From Rhizosphaericola sp047606825 (lineage in GTDB: Bacteria; Bacteroidota; Bacteroidia; Chitinophagales; Chitinophagaceae), in NCBI GenBank assembly GCA_047606825.1, contig JASGDY010000055.1, positions 1 through 64,000 on the forward strand: a DNA stretch of 64,000 bases. Direction: 5' to 3'. Every line of letters begins with the position of its first letter. Positions within the stretch are counted from its first letter, which is position 1. Shown here in pieces: positions 7,321 through 15,300 of this stretch. A program made the position numbers and the translations under genes. A model generated the notes under the pieces. The model was not told where the DNA came from, made no database searches, and saw only the letters and a program-made list of their open reading frames with translations.

Positions 7321-7434
7321 GACAAATTTGCTCCTCTCCGTAGAAAAATTCTTGTTCAATACACGTTTTTGACTTTCTGACGGATACCTCGACAGCGGTC
7401 GTTTTCTCTTGTCATCGCAAAAAATATTTTCCAA

Positions 7435-8166
7435 TCAATAGCCAAGGTTCTTTTTTCCGATCGTCCAGATGCCTTTGTAGATGAGCTGGGGGTCGGTGTA
7501 GATGTCATTTTTCAAGTGGAGTGAAAAGAAGGGCATGTCACCGCCGGTCATCAGCACTTGCAGGTTGTTGTATTTTTCTTTGTACAGATCGATGATTCCG
7601 TCGATTTCCTTGCTCATGCCCAATATGACACCGCTCAGCAAGTTGGTCGGTGTGTCATAACCCACCAACGGAAAATTCCATTGAGGTTCCTGTAAAGGCA
7701 GTAACGCCGTATAATCGTTCATTGCTTTGAAACGCATATACAATCCGGGCGAAATGCTACCGCCCAAGAACTGTCCCATATTGTTGAGGAAATTGTACGT
7801 TACGCAGGAGCCCAGCCCAATGACGAGGCAGTGTTTTTGGGGAAAGAGATCGGTCGCCGCAGACAATAATGCCCAACGGTCTGCGCCTACATTTTTCGTG
7901 CTGGGAAACGGTGTCCCTACAGGCAGTATGCTTTCGTAGGATATTTTGTGGAAATGCGTTCTTTCCGACAGCAACACTTCTATTGCAGGGTCGTGGCGCA
8001 CGACGGACGACAGCACCGCGTACTGTGGTTCTTCGGCGTCCAATATATCGGCGACAGACGCAACGCTTCCATCCGGAAGTATTATCTCTTTGACAAAATC
8101 CTTGTCGTTAAACACGCCGCATTTGTGGCGCGTGTTCCCAAAATCAAAGCAGAGTATTTTTGACAT
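7435..8166 (-). CDS. coaX: Type III pantothenate kinase
   Basis: A 243-aa kinase for the first step of coenzyme A synthesis (pantothenate to 4-phosphopantothenate). It has the ASKHA-fold phosphate loop DFGNTR near residue 6, the hallmark GADRWALLSA block near residue 92 (catalytic Asp) and a second phosphate motif GLGSCVTYNFL near 114. That last motif is usually GTAxTxD-like, so it is slightly divergent. The ATG at 8166 (MSKILCFDFGNTRHK) is chosen; the upstream frame to 8226 gives a nonconserved tail. The next minus-strand gene upstream is the small unknown protein at 8223-8522. Bacteroidota typically use CoaX. Confidence 0.9.
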   Translation of the reverse strand: MSKILCFDFGNTRHKCGVFNDKDFVKEIILPDGSVASVADILDAEEPQYAVLSSVVRHDPAIEVLLSERTHFHKISYESILPVGTPFPSTKNVGADRWALLSAATDLFPQKHCLVIGLGSCVTYNFLNNMGQFLGGSISPGLYMRFKAMNDYTALLPLQEPQWNFPLVGYDTPTNLLSGVILGMSKEIDGIIDLYKEKYNNLQVLMTGGDMPFFSLHLKNDIYTDPQLIYKGIWTIGKKNLGY

Positions 8167-8222
8167 GATAAAAGTTAAAAGTAAAAAACGCTTTTCTTGC
8201 GTCTTGGCATGAAGACAAATAA

Positions 8223-8522
8223 TCAATCAGCCAAGCTGTTTTCATCCATTTTTGCAAAAACATAACCCTTGGCGCGACCTTTTGTCACCAGCCAGCCAAG
8301 CGGAGCGATTGATTTTGGTCCAAAAACTTGCACATTTCCGTCGGTGTCCGTCGTTTCCACCGTTCCGGTCAATATTTTGGTATCGGCTGGAATCGTGCTG
8401 CCTGCGTCCAGCAATACAAGATCGCCGACCTGCAGCTGTGCGTTGGGGACCGGGAAAACCATTTCCGATCCGTCCTGTGCGTACACCAGCATATTGGCGG
8501 TTGTTGGGGATTGGTCTGTCAT
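8223..8522 (-). CDS. Hypothetical 99-aa protein with P-type-ATPase actuator-like segment
   Basis: No signal peptide or membrane helix is seen. The central stretch LQVGDLVLLDAGSTIPADTKIL closely resembles the actuator-domain signature of P-type ATPases such as KdpB, where GDIVLVEAGDIIPADG precedes the TGES loop. Here TGES is absent (TVETTDTDGN follows), and there is no phosphorylation motif DKTGT. It therefore cannot be an ATPase; it may be a free-standing beta-domain or a chance likeness. ATG 8522 is supported by TAATTTTG ending 6 nt upstream. The gene stops 56 nt before coaX on the same strand, so they may be cotranscribed. Function unknown. Confidence 0.6.
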   Translation of the reverse strand: MTDQSPTTANMLVYAQDGSEMVFPVPNAQLQVGDLVLLDAGSTIPADTKILTGTVETTDTDGNVQVFGPKSIAPLGWLVTKGRAKGYVFAKMDENSLAD

Positions 8523-8528
8523 ACGTTG

Positions 8529-8536
8529 CAAAATTA
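8529..8536 (-). promoter_or_regulatory. -7 element TAATTTTG, near-leaderless
   Basis: On the minus strand TAATTTTG matches TAnnTTTG and ends 6 nt before the ATG at 8522. A transcript starting there would have almost no 5' leader. Confidence 0.5.
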
Positions 8537-8603
8537 AGGGATTGGCGTGGGTCGTTTGTTGCAAAAACTTTTGGATACAAAATATCCACGTCGTATCCGT
8601 ATT

Positions 8604-10196
8604 TTATCCCAAAAGCTCCATCATCCGTCCAATGCCAACCTCCTCCAAAAACATTTCGTCGTGCGAGACGACGATGAGTGTGCCGCGGTATTGGTTGAGC
8701 GCAGCGGTCAATATCCTGACATTCTGAATGTCGAGGTTGTTGGTCGGCTCATCCAATATAATCAGGTCGGGTGACTGGTTGCCGATATGCAGACAGCAGA
8801 GCAGCAAACGCATCCGTTCGCCACCGCTCAATACGCTGCAAGGCTTGCCCCAGTCATCTTTGGTAAACAGAAAACGGTTGAGGCGGATTTTGATTTCGTG
8901 CTCCTGCAAGGCGGTTGTGTTGTATTGCTCTGCTTGTACGTACACGCTCAGCCGATTGTCGAGCAAGGAATAGCCTTGGTCGATATACACCGATTGGTTT
9001 TCGGCTCTGTACACCGTTCCTGTCTGTGGTTCCAGACTTCCTAAAATAAGCTTTATTAGCGTTGTTTTGCCTGCGCCGTTGCGGCCTTTCAAGGCAAGGT
9101 GTTCACCGCTTTTGACTTGGAAATGCAGGTTTTCTTTCCAAAGGAACGTATCGCCATACCGAAAATTGATGTCCTTCGCCGTGAACAGAATCTTGCCTTT
9201 GTGGAGCGTGGAATCGTCAAATCCCAACTGCATCTTGTCGATGTCGGGCAATCCCGCCCGGAGGTTTTGCAGGTCGTCGGCGATGCCGCCGATTTTTTCC
9301 GAGTGGACGGCTTTGAGTTTGGATGTCGTGTTTTCGGCGGTGTTGCGCAGCGTGTTCATCATGATACGTGCTACGCCGGTTTTTTCCTGTTTGGCTTTGC
9401 CACGGTTGTCGCGTTTTTGTTGTCGTTCGCGGGTTTCGCGTTCTTTTTCTTTGGCCTTTCGGAGTGCTTTTTCCCTGTTTTGGATGTCTTGGCAGAGTGC
9501 GTTGTTTTCTATTTGTTTTTGTTCTGTGTAAAAACCGTAATTGCCGCCATAGTTTTTGATGCCGTCTTTGCCCAGTTCGCAAACGGTATCGAAAAGGTTC
9601 AGCAACGCTCGGTCGTGGCTTGCGACAATCAATGTACTGTAGGTGTTTTGGATAAGGTCATACAAAAGTTGCCTGCCCGCCATGTCCAGATGGTTGCTCG
9701 GTTCGTCCAGCAATACGAGTTGCGGTTGGTGGATGTCGATGCCGGCGAGAAACAGTTTTGTTTTCTGTCCTCCGCTCAGCGTTTCCATTTTTTGCGACCA
9801 GTCGAGATTGTCGAGTTGCCAATGTTTCAGGGCTTCACGGCAACGCTCTTCCATTGTCCAGTCATCGTCCAGTATATTGAAATGTTCGTCGCTCGTACTT
9901 CCGTCCAATATGGCGTGCAGGGCGTTTAATTTTCCGTCAATCCGCAAGGCTTGTGCAACCGTGACATGGTCGTATTGGCCGAAGATCTGCGGCACATAAT
10001 AGGATTCCGAGTCAACGGTTATCTGACCGCTGGATGGCTGGAGTTCCTTTGCGATTATTTTGAGTAAGGTGGATTTTCCCGTGCCATTGTTGCCGATCAA
10101 GGCGATTTTTTCGTGGTTGTTGACGGCAAGGTTGATGTCGCTGACAAGGACGTCTTTATTGGGGTGCGCGTAGGCAATGTTTTGTAAAACCAACAT
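8604..10196 (-). CDS. ABC-F family ATPase
   Basis: A 530-aa soluble protein with two ABC ATPase domains and no membrane domain, the ABC-F layout (translation factors such as EttA, Uup and YbiT, and ribosome-protection proteins). Domain 1 has Walker A GNNGTGKST near residue 37, signature LSGGQKTKL and Walker B LVLLDEPSNHLD. Domain 2 has GRNGAGKTT, LSGGERMRLL and LIILDEPTNNLD. The linker is highly charged (KAKEKERETRERQQKRDNRGKAKQ), as expected for the P-site tRNA-interacting region. ATG 10196 (MLVLQNIAYAHPN) is the likely start. It diverges from tsaE across a 180-bp shared region. Whether it confers antibiotic protection cannot be told from sequence. Confidence 0.88.
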   Translation of the reverse strand: MLVLQNIAYAHPNKDVLVSDINLAVNNHEKIALIGNNGTGKSTLLKIIAKELQPSSGQITVDSESYYVPQIFGQYDHVTVAQALRIDGKLNALHAILDGSTSDEHFNILDDDWTMEERCREALKHWQLDNLDWSQKMETLSGGQKTKLFLAGIDIHQPQLVLLDEPSNHLDMAGRQLLYDLIQNTYSTLIVASHDRALLNLFDTVCELGKDGIKNYGGNYGFYTEQKQIENNALCQDIQNREKALRKAKEKERETRERQQKRDNRGKAKQEKTGVARIMMNTLRNTAENTTSKLKAVHSEKIGGIADDLQNLRAGLPDIDKMQLGFDDSTLHKGKILFTAKDINFRYGDTFLWKENLHFQVKSGEHLALKGRNGAGKTTLIKLILGSLEPQTGTVYRAENQSVYIDQGYSLLDNRLSVYVQAEQYNTTALQEHEIKIRLNRFLFTKDDWGKPCSVLSGGERMRLLLCCLHIGNQSPDLIILDEPTNNLDIQNVRILTAALNQYRGTLIVVSHDEMFLEEVGIGRMMELLG

Positions 10197-10374
10197 GATT
10201 TCTTTCGTTCGGGGGTGGAACAAATAGGGTCAGCCGCTTGGTGGCCGCCTTTTTATTTTGTCTGAAAGAAATTAGATTTTCATTTTATGTGGTTTTCGTA
10301 TGCGCAAAGGTAGGGAATAAAGAGAATGTTATCCTATCCGACAAAATCAGGAGAAATCCACGGATATTTGCACT

Positions 10375-10794
10375 ATGAACATAACGTACACATTGGTAGA
10401 TGTGGAAAAGCTGGCACGGGAAGTTTGGCAGACGTTCCCGGACAGTACCGTGTGGGCATTGCACGGCGACATGGGTGTAGGCAAGACGACATTTGTACGC
10501 GCCTTGTGCCAATCTGTATTGCAGAGTTCCGACAATGTCAGCAGCCCGACATTTGCGCTTATCAACCAATACGAAAGTCCCAAAGTCGGCACTATCAGCC
10601 ATATCGACCTATATCGCCTTGGCGGCGCGGACGAGGCCATCAGCGCCGGTGTGCAGGATGCCATGGACAGTGCCCAACTGACACTTGTCGAATGGCCCGA
10701 AATCGCACCCGAACTATTGCCTGACGATACATTGCACCTTTATTTCTCGTTACAGCCGGACAATGCAAGAAACATAGAAGCACGGTTGTCCTAA
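10375..10794 (+). CDS. tsaE: tRNA threonylcarbamoyladenosine ATPase TsaE
   Basis: A 139-aa P-loop ATPase of the TsaE/YjeE family, which works with TsaB and TsaD in adding t6A to ANN-decoding tRNAs. The Walker A motif is GDMGVGKTTF near residue 33. SSPTFALINQYE and HIDLYRLGG, which carry the conserved Thr and Asp, follow. VEWPE is the usual C-terminal family motif. The start ATG is preceded at close range by GGATATTTGCACT, a near match to the -7 box, so the mRNA may be nearly leaderless. The alanine dehydrogenase gene begins 13 nt downstream, suggesting cotranscription. Confidence 0.95.
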   Translation: MNITYTLVDVEKLAREVWQTFPDSTVWALHGDMGVGKTTFVRALCQSVLQSSDNVSSPTFALINQYESPKVGTISHIDLYRLGGADEAISAGVQDAMDSAQLTLVEWPEIAPELLPDDTLHLYFSLQPDNARNIEARLS

Positions 10795-10807
10795 AATTAC
10801 ATTTCCC

Positions 10808-12025
10808 ATGTCAAAGTCCAAAATGCCCATCATAGACCCGTCCATCAGCTTTGAAACACAGGCTGAAACGCTGTACATACAGCCCAAAAGTTCGCGGCTC
10901 TGCATCGGCATCCCCAAGGAAGCCGATTTTCAGGAAAACCGTGTGGCATTGATTCCCGAAGCCGTAAGCGTACTGGTCAACAACGGCCATGAAGTTCTGA
11001 TAGAGTCCAATGCGGGCGAGGGTTGCCACTATTCAGACAAGGATTTCAGTGAGGTGGGCGCACAGATTGTGTATGACCGGGAAAAAGTGTATCAATGTCC
11101 CATCCTGATCAAAAGCGCGCCGATACTGGAAGCGGAGCTTTCGCTGTTTAGCCACGGGCAGATTATCCTGTCGCCGCTCCACCATGCGTCGCTCACCCAG
11201 AAAACATTGGAAGTGCTTTCGCGTAAAAAAATAACCGCCATCGCATTTGAACACATCAAGGACGACAGTGGAACGTATCCTATCGTCCGCACCATGAGCG
11301 AGATTGCCGGAAGTGCCGCCATGCTGATTGCGGGAGAATACCTTGCGTGCGGCAACGGCGGGAAAGGTGTCCTGCTCGGCGGTATCAGCGGTATCCCGCC
11401 GACTAAGGTCATCATCCTCGGTGCAGGTGTCGTGGGCGAATACGCAGTCCGCACAGCAATGGCACTTGGTGCTTCCGTCAAGATATTTGACAACAATGTC
11501 TATCGCCTGAAACGGCTGCAAAACAACCTCGGCGTACGTCTCTGGACCAGTGTCATCGAACCCAACATATTGGCCAAGCAACTTAAGACCTGTGAGGTCG
11601 CCGTGGGTGCTTTGAGTTCCGAAAAAGGCAGGACGCCCATCATCGTGACCGAGGAGATGGTCGCGCGCATGCGTCCCGGCAGCGTCATCATCGACATCAG
11701 CATCGACCGCGGCGGCTGTTTTGAGACAAGCGTGCCCACAACGCTGCAAAATCCTGTGTACACTAAGCATGATGTCATCCATTATTGCGTACCCAACATC
11801 AACAGTGGATTTGCACGCACGGCAAGCCAGGCCATCAGCAACGTATTGATGCCGATGCTTATCGAGATTGGTGACGAGGGCGGTTTTGATTCCATGATAT
11901 GGGCCGACATCAACCTGCGCGGCGGCGTGTACCTCTACAAAGGCTACCTGACCAATTTCTATATCAGCGAACGCTTCGGGTTGAAATACACAGACCTTAA
12001 TTTGTTGATAGCGAGCAAGCGGTAG
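10808..12025 (+). CDS. ald: Alanine dehydrogenase
   Basis: A 405-aa NAD-dependent dehydrogenase of the alanine dehydrogenase / transhydrogenase-alpha family (alanine to pyruvate plus ammonia). The N-terminal substrate domain has IGIPKEADFQENRVALIPEAV. The nucleotide-binding Rossmann motif is VIILGAGVVGEYAVRTAMALGA near residue 200, followed by the acidic KIFDNNVYRLKRLQ. The C-terminal part has RPGSVIIDISIDRGGCFETS and HYCVPNINS. It carries about 30 extra N-terminal residues compared with Bacillus Ald, a form common in Bacteroidota. It lies directly downstream of tsaE. Confidence 0.9.
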   Translation: MSKSKMPIIDPSISFETQAETLYIQPKSSRLCIGIPKEADFQENRVALIPEAVSVLVNNGHEVLIESNAGEGCHYSDKDFSEVGAQIVYDREKVYQCPILIKSAPILEAELSLFSHGQIILSPLHHASLTQKTLEVLSRKKITAIAFEHIKDDSGTYPIVRTMSEIAGSAAMLIAGEYLACGNGGKGVLLGGISGIPPTKVIILGAGVVGEYAVRTAMALGASVKIFDNNVYRLKRLQNNLGVRLWTSVIEPNILAKQLKTCEVAVGALSSEKGRTPIIVTEEMVARMRPGSVIIDISIDRGGCFETSVPTTLQNPVYTKHDVIHYCVPNINSGFARTASQAISNVLMPMLIEIGDEGGFDSMIWADINLRGGVYLYKGYLTNFYISERFGLKYTDLNLLIASKR

Positions 12026-12121
12026 TCGGAGAACTAACTGCAAATTTTGTCTATTATTTTTGTCCTAAATGTACGCCCTTCCCTGAAAAGGACACGGCAG
12101 GATAGCTCGCCTTTTTGGTCG

Positions 12122-12129
12122 TATTTTTG
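12122..12129 (+). promoter_or_regulatory. -7 element TATTTTTG
   Basis: TATTTTTG matches TAnnTTTG about 70 nt upstream of the DUF4230 gene start at 12198. No matching -33 box is obvious. Confidence 0.35.
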
Positions 12130-12197
12130 TGCCGTGCCGTTTTTGTTCACACAAAGGTGCGAAAGGTATTCCGTTTTTTCCCTTTTAATCTGAAAGC

Positions 12198-12821
12198 ATG
12201 AAGAATAGATTTTTGTTGTTGCTGATTGTTGTTTTGGTGGCGATCATCGGTGTGTTGGCGTTTATCTTGGGCAGAACCGGGAAGCCGGACAACTACCAGA
12301 CGATTGTCAACAACGAGACGTTTGTCCGTCAGATAGCCGAACTGGCGACGCTGGAAGCCCACGGCGCGTCGAGCATCAAGCATTCCAACCTGCAAAACGA
12401 TGGCAGCTTTACGGACGCGATGCGCAAAATGTTCATGGAAAATACCGTCAACCTCAGCGTCCCCTATATTGCCAAATACGGTATCGACATGCAGAACCGG
12501 AAGGTGGCCATCAATACCAGAGACTCGAGCGTCGAGGTACGCCTGTCATCGCCGCACTTGTTGAGCTATGAACTGCAACTCGACAAGATGGAGACGGCGA
12601 GCCAGCGTGGACTGTTTCAGTATGCCTCGGACGCGCAGTATGCCCAGATACAGAAAACGCTGTATTCCCAAACCCGCCAGAACCTGGAACACAACCAAAC
12701 CTACCTCAACGCCGCAAAAGTGCGCGTGCAGACCATCATCGCAGACTATTACAAACCGATGGGTTACAAGGTCGTCGTGGTTTTTGAGGACAGCACCAAG
12801 GTCGGAAGTCAATTAAAATAG
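12198..12821 (+). CDS. DUF4230 family membrane-anchored protein
   Basis: A 207-aa protein with one N-terminal transmembrane anchor (FLLLLIVVLVAIIGVLAFILG) followed by a soluble, probably periplasmic domain. The sequence TLEAHGASSIKHSN ... YIAKYGIDMQNRKVAINTRDSSVEVRLSSPHLLSYELQLDK and the C-terminal AKVRVQTIIADYYKPMGYKVVVVFED resemble the DUF4230 family. That family has no known function. It is flanked by alanine dehydrogenase upstream and a convergent YqgE/AlgH gene downstream, with no clear operon. Confidence 0.75.
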   Translation: MKNRFLLLLIVVLVAIIGVLAFILGRTGKPDNYQTIVNNETFVRQIAELATLEAHGASSIKHSNLQNDGSFTDAMRKMFMENTVNLSVPYIAKYGIDMQNRKVAINTRDSSVEVRLSSPHLLSYELQLDKMETASQRGLFQYASDAQYAQIQKTLYSQTRQNLEHNQTYLNAAKVRVQTIIADYYKPMGYKVVVVFEDSTKVGSQLK

Positions 12822-12867
12822 GAGGAACTCCGCCACAGATTCGCAGATTTTTTATGTTGGCACACGC

Positions 12868-12881
12868 GACACACGTGTGTC
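12868..12881. repeat. 14-bp perfect palindrome
   Basis: GACACACGTGTGTC is self-complementary and lies between the convergent DUF4230 and YqgE genes. A longer imperfect hairpin (TTGgCACACG/CGTGTGtCAA) includes part of it, so it may act as a transcription boundary; no T tract is present. Confidence 0.35.
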
Positions 12882-12912
12882 AACGACACGAAACCTAAAA
12901 GTCATCGAGCTA

Positions 12913-13470
12913 TCAATTCAACGACGGGTCGAGGGGATAATTGATGATTTCGGCATATTGCTTTCCCATCAGTCTGACGGACTCTTTCCAGATATTCTCC
13001 ATGTCCGAGCCGAATACAATCCGCCGTTTTGCCTTGGTGGACAGCCAGGTGTTTTCGTGGATTTCGCTCTGGAGTTGGTTTTCAGTCCAGCCGCTCTGCC
13101 CGAGGATGAGGCGGAGGTTTTCGGTATTGGCTTCCCCTGTTTTGATGAGGTGGAGCATCGTGTCGAAGTTTCCGCCCCAATAGATGCCGTCTCCCACGGC
13201 TATACCACCGAATATTTTGTCTGGAATACTGTGCAGAAAATGCATGAGGTCCATTCGTACCGGACCTCCATACAATATGGGAAACTCCACGCCCTGCATT
13301 TCTACAATCAAGTCGCATAGTCGGTGGGGAAGCGATTTGTTGATGATGAACCCCAGCGCTCCGTTAACGTCTGCCTCACAGAGCAGCACGACAGACCTGG
13401 AAAAGCTGTTGTCTTTCAGGAACGGTTCTGCTATCAGGAAATCTCCCGTATGGGCTTGTGTTGTGTTCAT
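12913..13470 (-). CDS. YqgE/AlgH family protein
   Basis: A 185-aa protein of the YqgE/AlgH (UPF0301) family. Typical blocks are GDFLIAEPFLKDNSFSRSVVLLCE near the start, GALGFIINKSLPHRLCDLI, FPILYGGPVRMDLMHFLHS, IYWGGNFDTMLHLI and LILGQSGWTENQLQSEI. The biochemical role of the family is not settled; AlgH was linked to alginate regulation in Pseudomonas. ATG 13470 (MNTTQAHTGDFLIAEP) is chosen over 13512. It is divergent from the sensor kinase gene, with about 110 bp between the starts. Confidence 0.92.
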   Translation of the reverse strand: MNTTQAHTGDFLIAEPFLKDNSFSRSVVLLCEADVNGALGFIINKSLPHRLCDLIVEMQGVEFPILYGGPVRMDLMHFLHSIPDKIFGGIAVGDGIYWGGNFDTMLHLIKTGEANTENLRLILGQSGWTENQLQSEIHENTWLSTKAKRRIVFGSDMENIWKESVRLMGKQYAEIINYPLDPSLN

Positions 13471-13542
13471 GGCGACTATTTTTGGAAATTTAGACAAAAA
13501 ATCAGAAACCACCTAACGTTTAGGAAACTTTTGCAAAGGCAT

Positions 13543-13565
13543 TACGTTTGGTATTGGTATTTTTG
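13543..13565 (+). promoter_or_regulatory. Two candidate -7 boxes upstream of sensor kinase
   Basis: TACGTTTG (13543-13550) and TATTTTTG (13558-13565) both fit TAnnTTTG. The first has a near -33 box TTTA 20 nt upstream. They lie 18-40 nt before the kinase ATG at 13584. Confidence 0.35.
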
Positions 13566-13583
13566 TCGGGAAGAAGAACTTGA

Positions 13584-14948
13584 ATGAACACATACAGTAG
13601 TTTGAAGAAAAGCATTTCCATCAGCCTGATCTTGGTTGCTTTGTCTGCGATTGGTTTTATCATCTTGCAGGCTTCCTGGGTGTACAATACCAAGGAGACG
13701 CAGGCCAACCGCTTGTATGACAATGTCACTACCGCAGTAAGTGAAGTGGCGGGGCAGTTGTCCACTTCCAAAACGGTTTCCAACGCATTGCCCAGACCGT
13801 CACCGATACCCGGGCTGCGTCTTCCAGGGTTTGACTTTACGCCACCGACGTTGATCATGGAGCATTTTACCTATGACGACATTCAGGATAAGCTGAAAAC
13901 GGCGTTTGGCCGTCATGGAGTGGGTAAGATAAAAGCTGAATTTGCCATCATCAAATACGTCAACGGCAATCCCCGTGTCGAAATGAAGTCGCCCAATTTT
14001 GACAAAGCATATCTGCTATGGATAAAGGATTCCACGGTCAAGAGTGTGGAGCTTTCCATCGTCAATTCCTCTAGTTCGATGCTGACACTGGACGAGTCCA
14101 TCAGGGTGATACTGCCCGACTTCAACAGCGAAGTCTGGAAATCCTTGACGTGGAGCCTGGTTTCCTTTGGACTGTTTACGATTGTGGTGTTTATGGCATT
14201 TTACCTCACGGTGCGCAACATGCTCGAACAGGGAAATCTCAGCAAGACCAAGACCGATTTTATCAACAACATGACCCATGAGTTCAAGACGCCGATTGCG
14301 ACCATCTCTCTAGCGATCGATGCCATCCGCAACCCAAAAGTGCAGGAAAACGAGGCAAAAATGGACTATTTCAGCGGCATCATCAAGGAAGAGAACAAAC
14401 GCATGAACAAGCATGTGGAAACCATATTGCAGGCAGCCAAAATGGAAAAACAGGAGCTGCACCTTCAGTTTGAACCCGTCCACGTGCATGAGGTGATCAA
14501 CCACATCGCGGAGGTCTTCACCTTGCAGCTTGAAAGCAAAAACGGAAAAATAGAACTGCACCTTAATGCAGAAAACGACCTCATCTACGCCGATGAGACG
14601 CATTTCAACAACCTTGTCAACAATCTTGTGGACAACGCGGTGAAATATGCCAAACCTGACACGCCGCCCACGATCAAGATATTGACAGCCAATAGTTCCA
14701 GGGGCGTCGTCATACGTGTGATGGACAATGGTATCGGTATGTCCAAGGAAACAATAAAGCACGTGTTTGATCGTTTTTACCGTGCGCACACCGGTAATGT
14801 TCACAATGTGAAAGGATTTGGCCTTGGCATGAGCTACGTCAAACAGATTGTGGAGGACCACCACGGTAAAATCAAGGTGGAAAGTACGCTTGGAAAAGGT
14901 TCACTCTTCATTGTCGAGATGCCTTTTAACGAAGACAAGGCGGAGTGA
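13584..14948 (+). CDS. Membrane-bound sensor histidine kinase (orphan)
   Basis: A 454-aa two-component kinase. One helix near residues 12-32 and a second near 190-212 enclose a periplasmic sensor region of about 155 aa. HisKA follows, with the phospho-acceptor His in NNMTHEFKTPIATI near residue 234. The ATPase domain has the N box NLVNNLVDNAVKYA, the G1 box VMDNGIGMSKE and the G2 box GFGLGMSYVKQIVEDHHG. No response regulator lies beside it: upstream is a YqgE gene and downstream an intergenic repeat. The sensed signal is unknown. In related Bacteroidota such kinases pair with an OmpR-type regulator, which here would be encoded elsewhere. Confidence 0.9.
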   Translation: MNTYSSLKKSISISLILVALSAIGFIILQASWVYNTKETQANRLYDNVTTAVSEVAGQLSTSKTVSNALPRPSPIPGLRLPGFDFTPPTLIMEHFTYDDIQDKLKTAFGRHGVGKIKAEFAIIKYVNGNPRVEMKSPNFDKAYLLWIKDSTVKSVELSIVNSSSSMLTLDESIRVILPDFNSEVWKSLTWSLVSFGLFTIVVFMAFYLTVRNMLEQGNLSKTKTDFINNMTHEFKTPIATISLAIDAIRNPKVQENEAKMDYFSGIIKEENKRMNKHVETILQAAKMEKQELHLQFEPVHVHEVINHIAEVFTLQLESKNGKIELHLNAENDLIYADETHFNNLVNNLVDNAVKYAKPDTPPTIKILTANSSRGVVIRVMDNGIGMSKETIKHVFDRFYRAHTGNVHNVKGFGLGMSYVKQIVEDHHGKIKVESTLGKGSLFIVEMPFNEDKAE

Positions 14949-15030
14949 GGATTTAGAGCTTAGAATTTGTACTGCATGCTGCATAAATATGTGCAATGAG
15001 CTCAAGCAATGAAAACCTAATAAGGAATAA

Positions 15031-15147
15031 ACACCTTACCGTCATTCCTGCGTAGGCAGGAATCTGATGCAAGTATCAAAGGTTTGCATAGATATTGAAA
15101 AATTTTACCATCAGATTCCCACCTAGGTGGGAATGACGGTAAGGTGT
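15031..15147. repeat. Nested inverted-repeat element
   Basis: Two 39-bp arms at 15031-15069 and 15109-15147 are inverted copies of each other, starting ACACCTTACCGTCATTCC. Each arm itself contains a smaller palindrome: ATTCCTGCGTAGGCAGGAAT on the left and ATTCCCACCTAGGTGGGAAT on the right. The two differ at positions that keep each inner hairpin paired. It has no coding capacity and fills the gap after the kinase gene, where it may also terminate transcription. Confidence 0.85.
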
Positions 15148-15185
15148 CCGCTTTTTTCAATGCACATTTTTTTCCTGCGTGGAGT

Positions 15186-15200
15186 ATAACTCAAACAGCT
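15186..15200. repeat. 15-bp repeat shared with element at 18962-19090
   Basis: ATAACTCAAACAGCT is identical to the right terminal repeat of the palindromic element near 19 kb. It may be a solo end of the same family. Confidence 0.5.
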
Positions 15201-15300
15201 AGATAGTACGAAGATTGGGATAATACCTTTCATGTGTTTCATTGCATGTTTCCAGCCAGCGTGAAGTATAGTAAACAAACATCCACAACAATATCCTCCC

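Noticed and set aside
7192..7380. 62-aa frame starting MAELVDALDSKSGSRKG
   Set aside because: It is the translated tRNA-Leu, a well-known artefact.
11033..12043. 336-aa minus-strand frame
   Set aside because: Antisense shadow of alanine dehydrogenase, whose family motifs on the plus strand are unmistakable.
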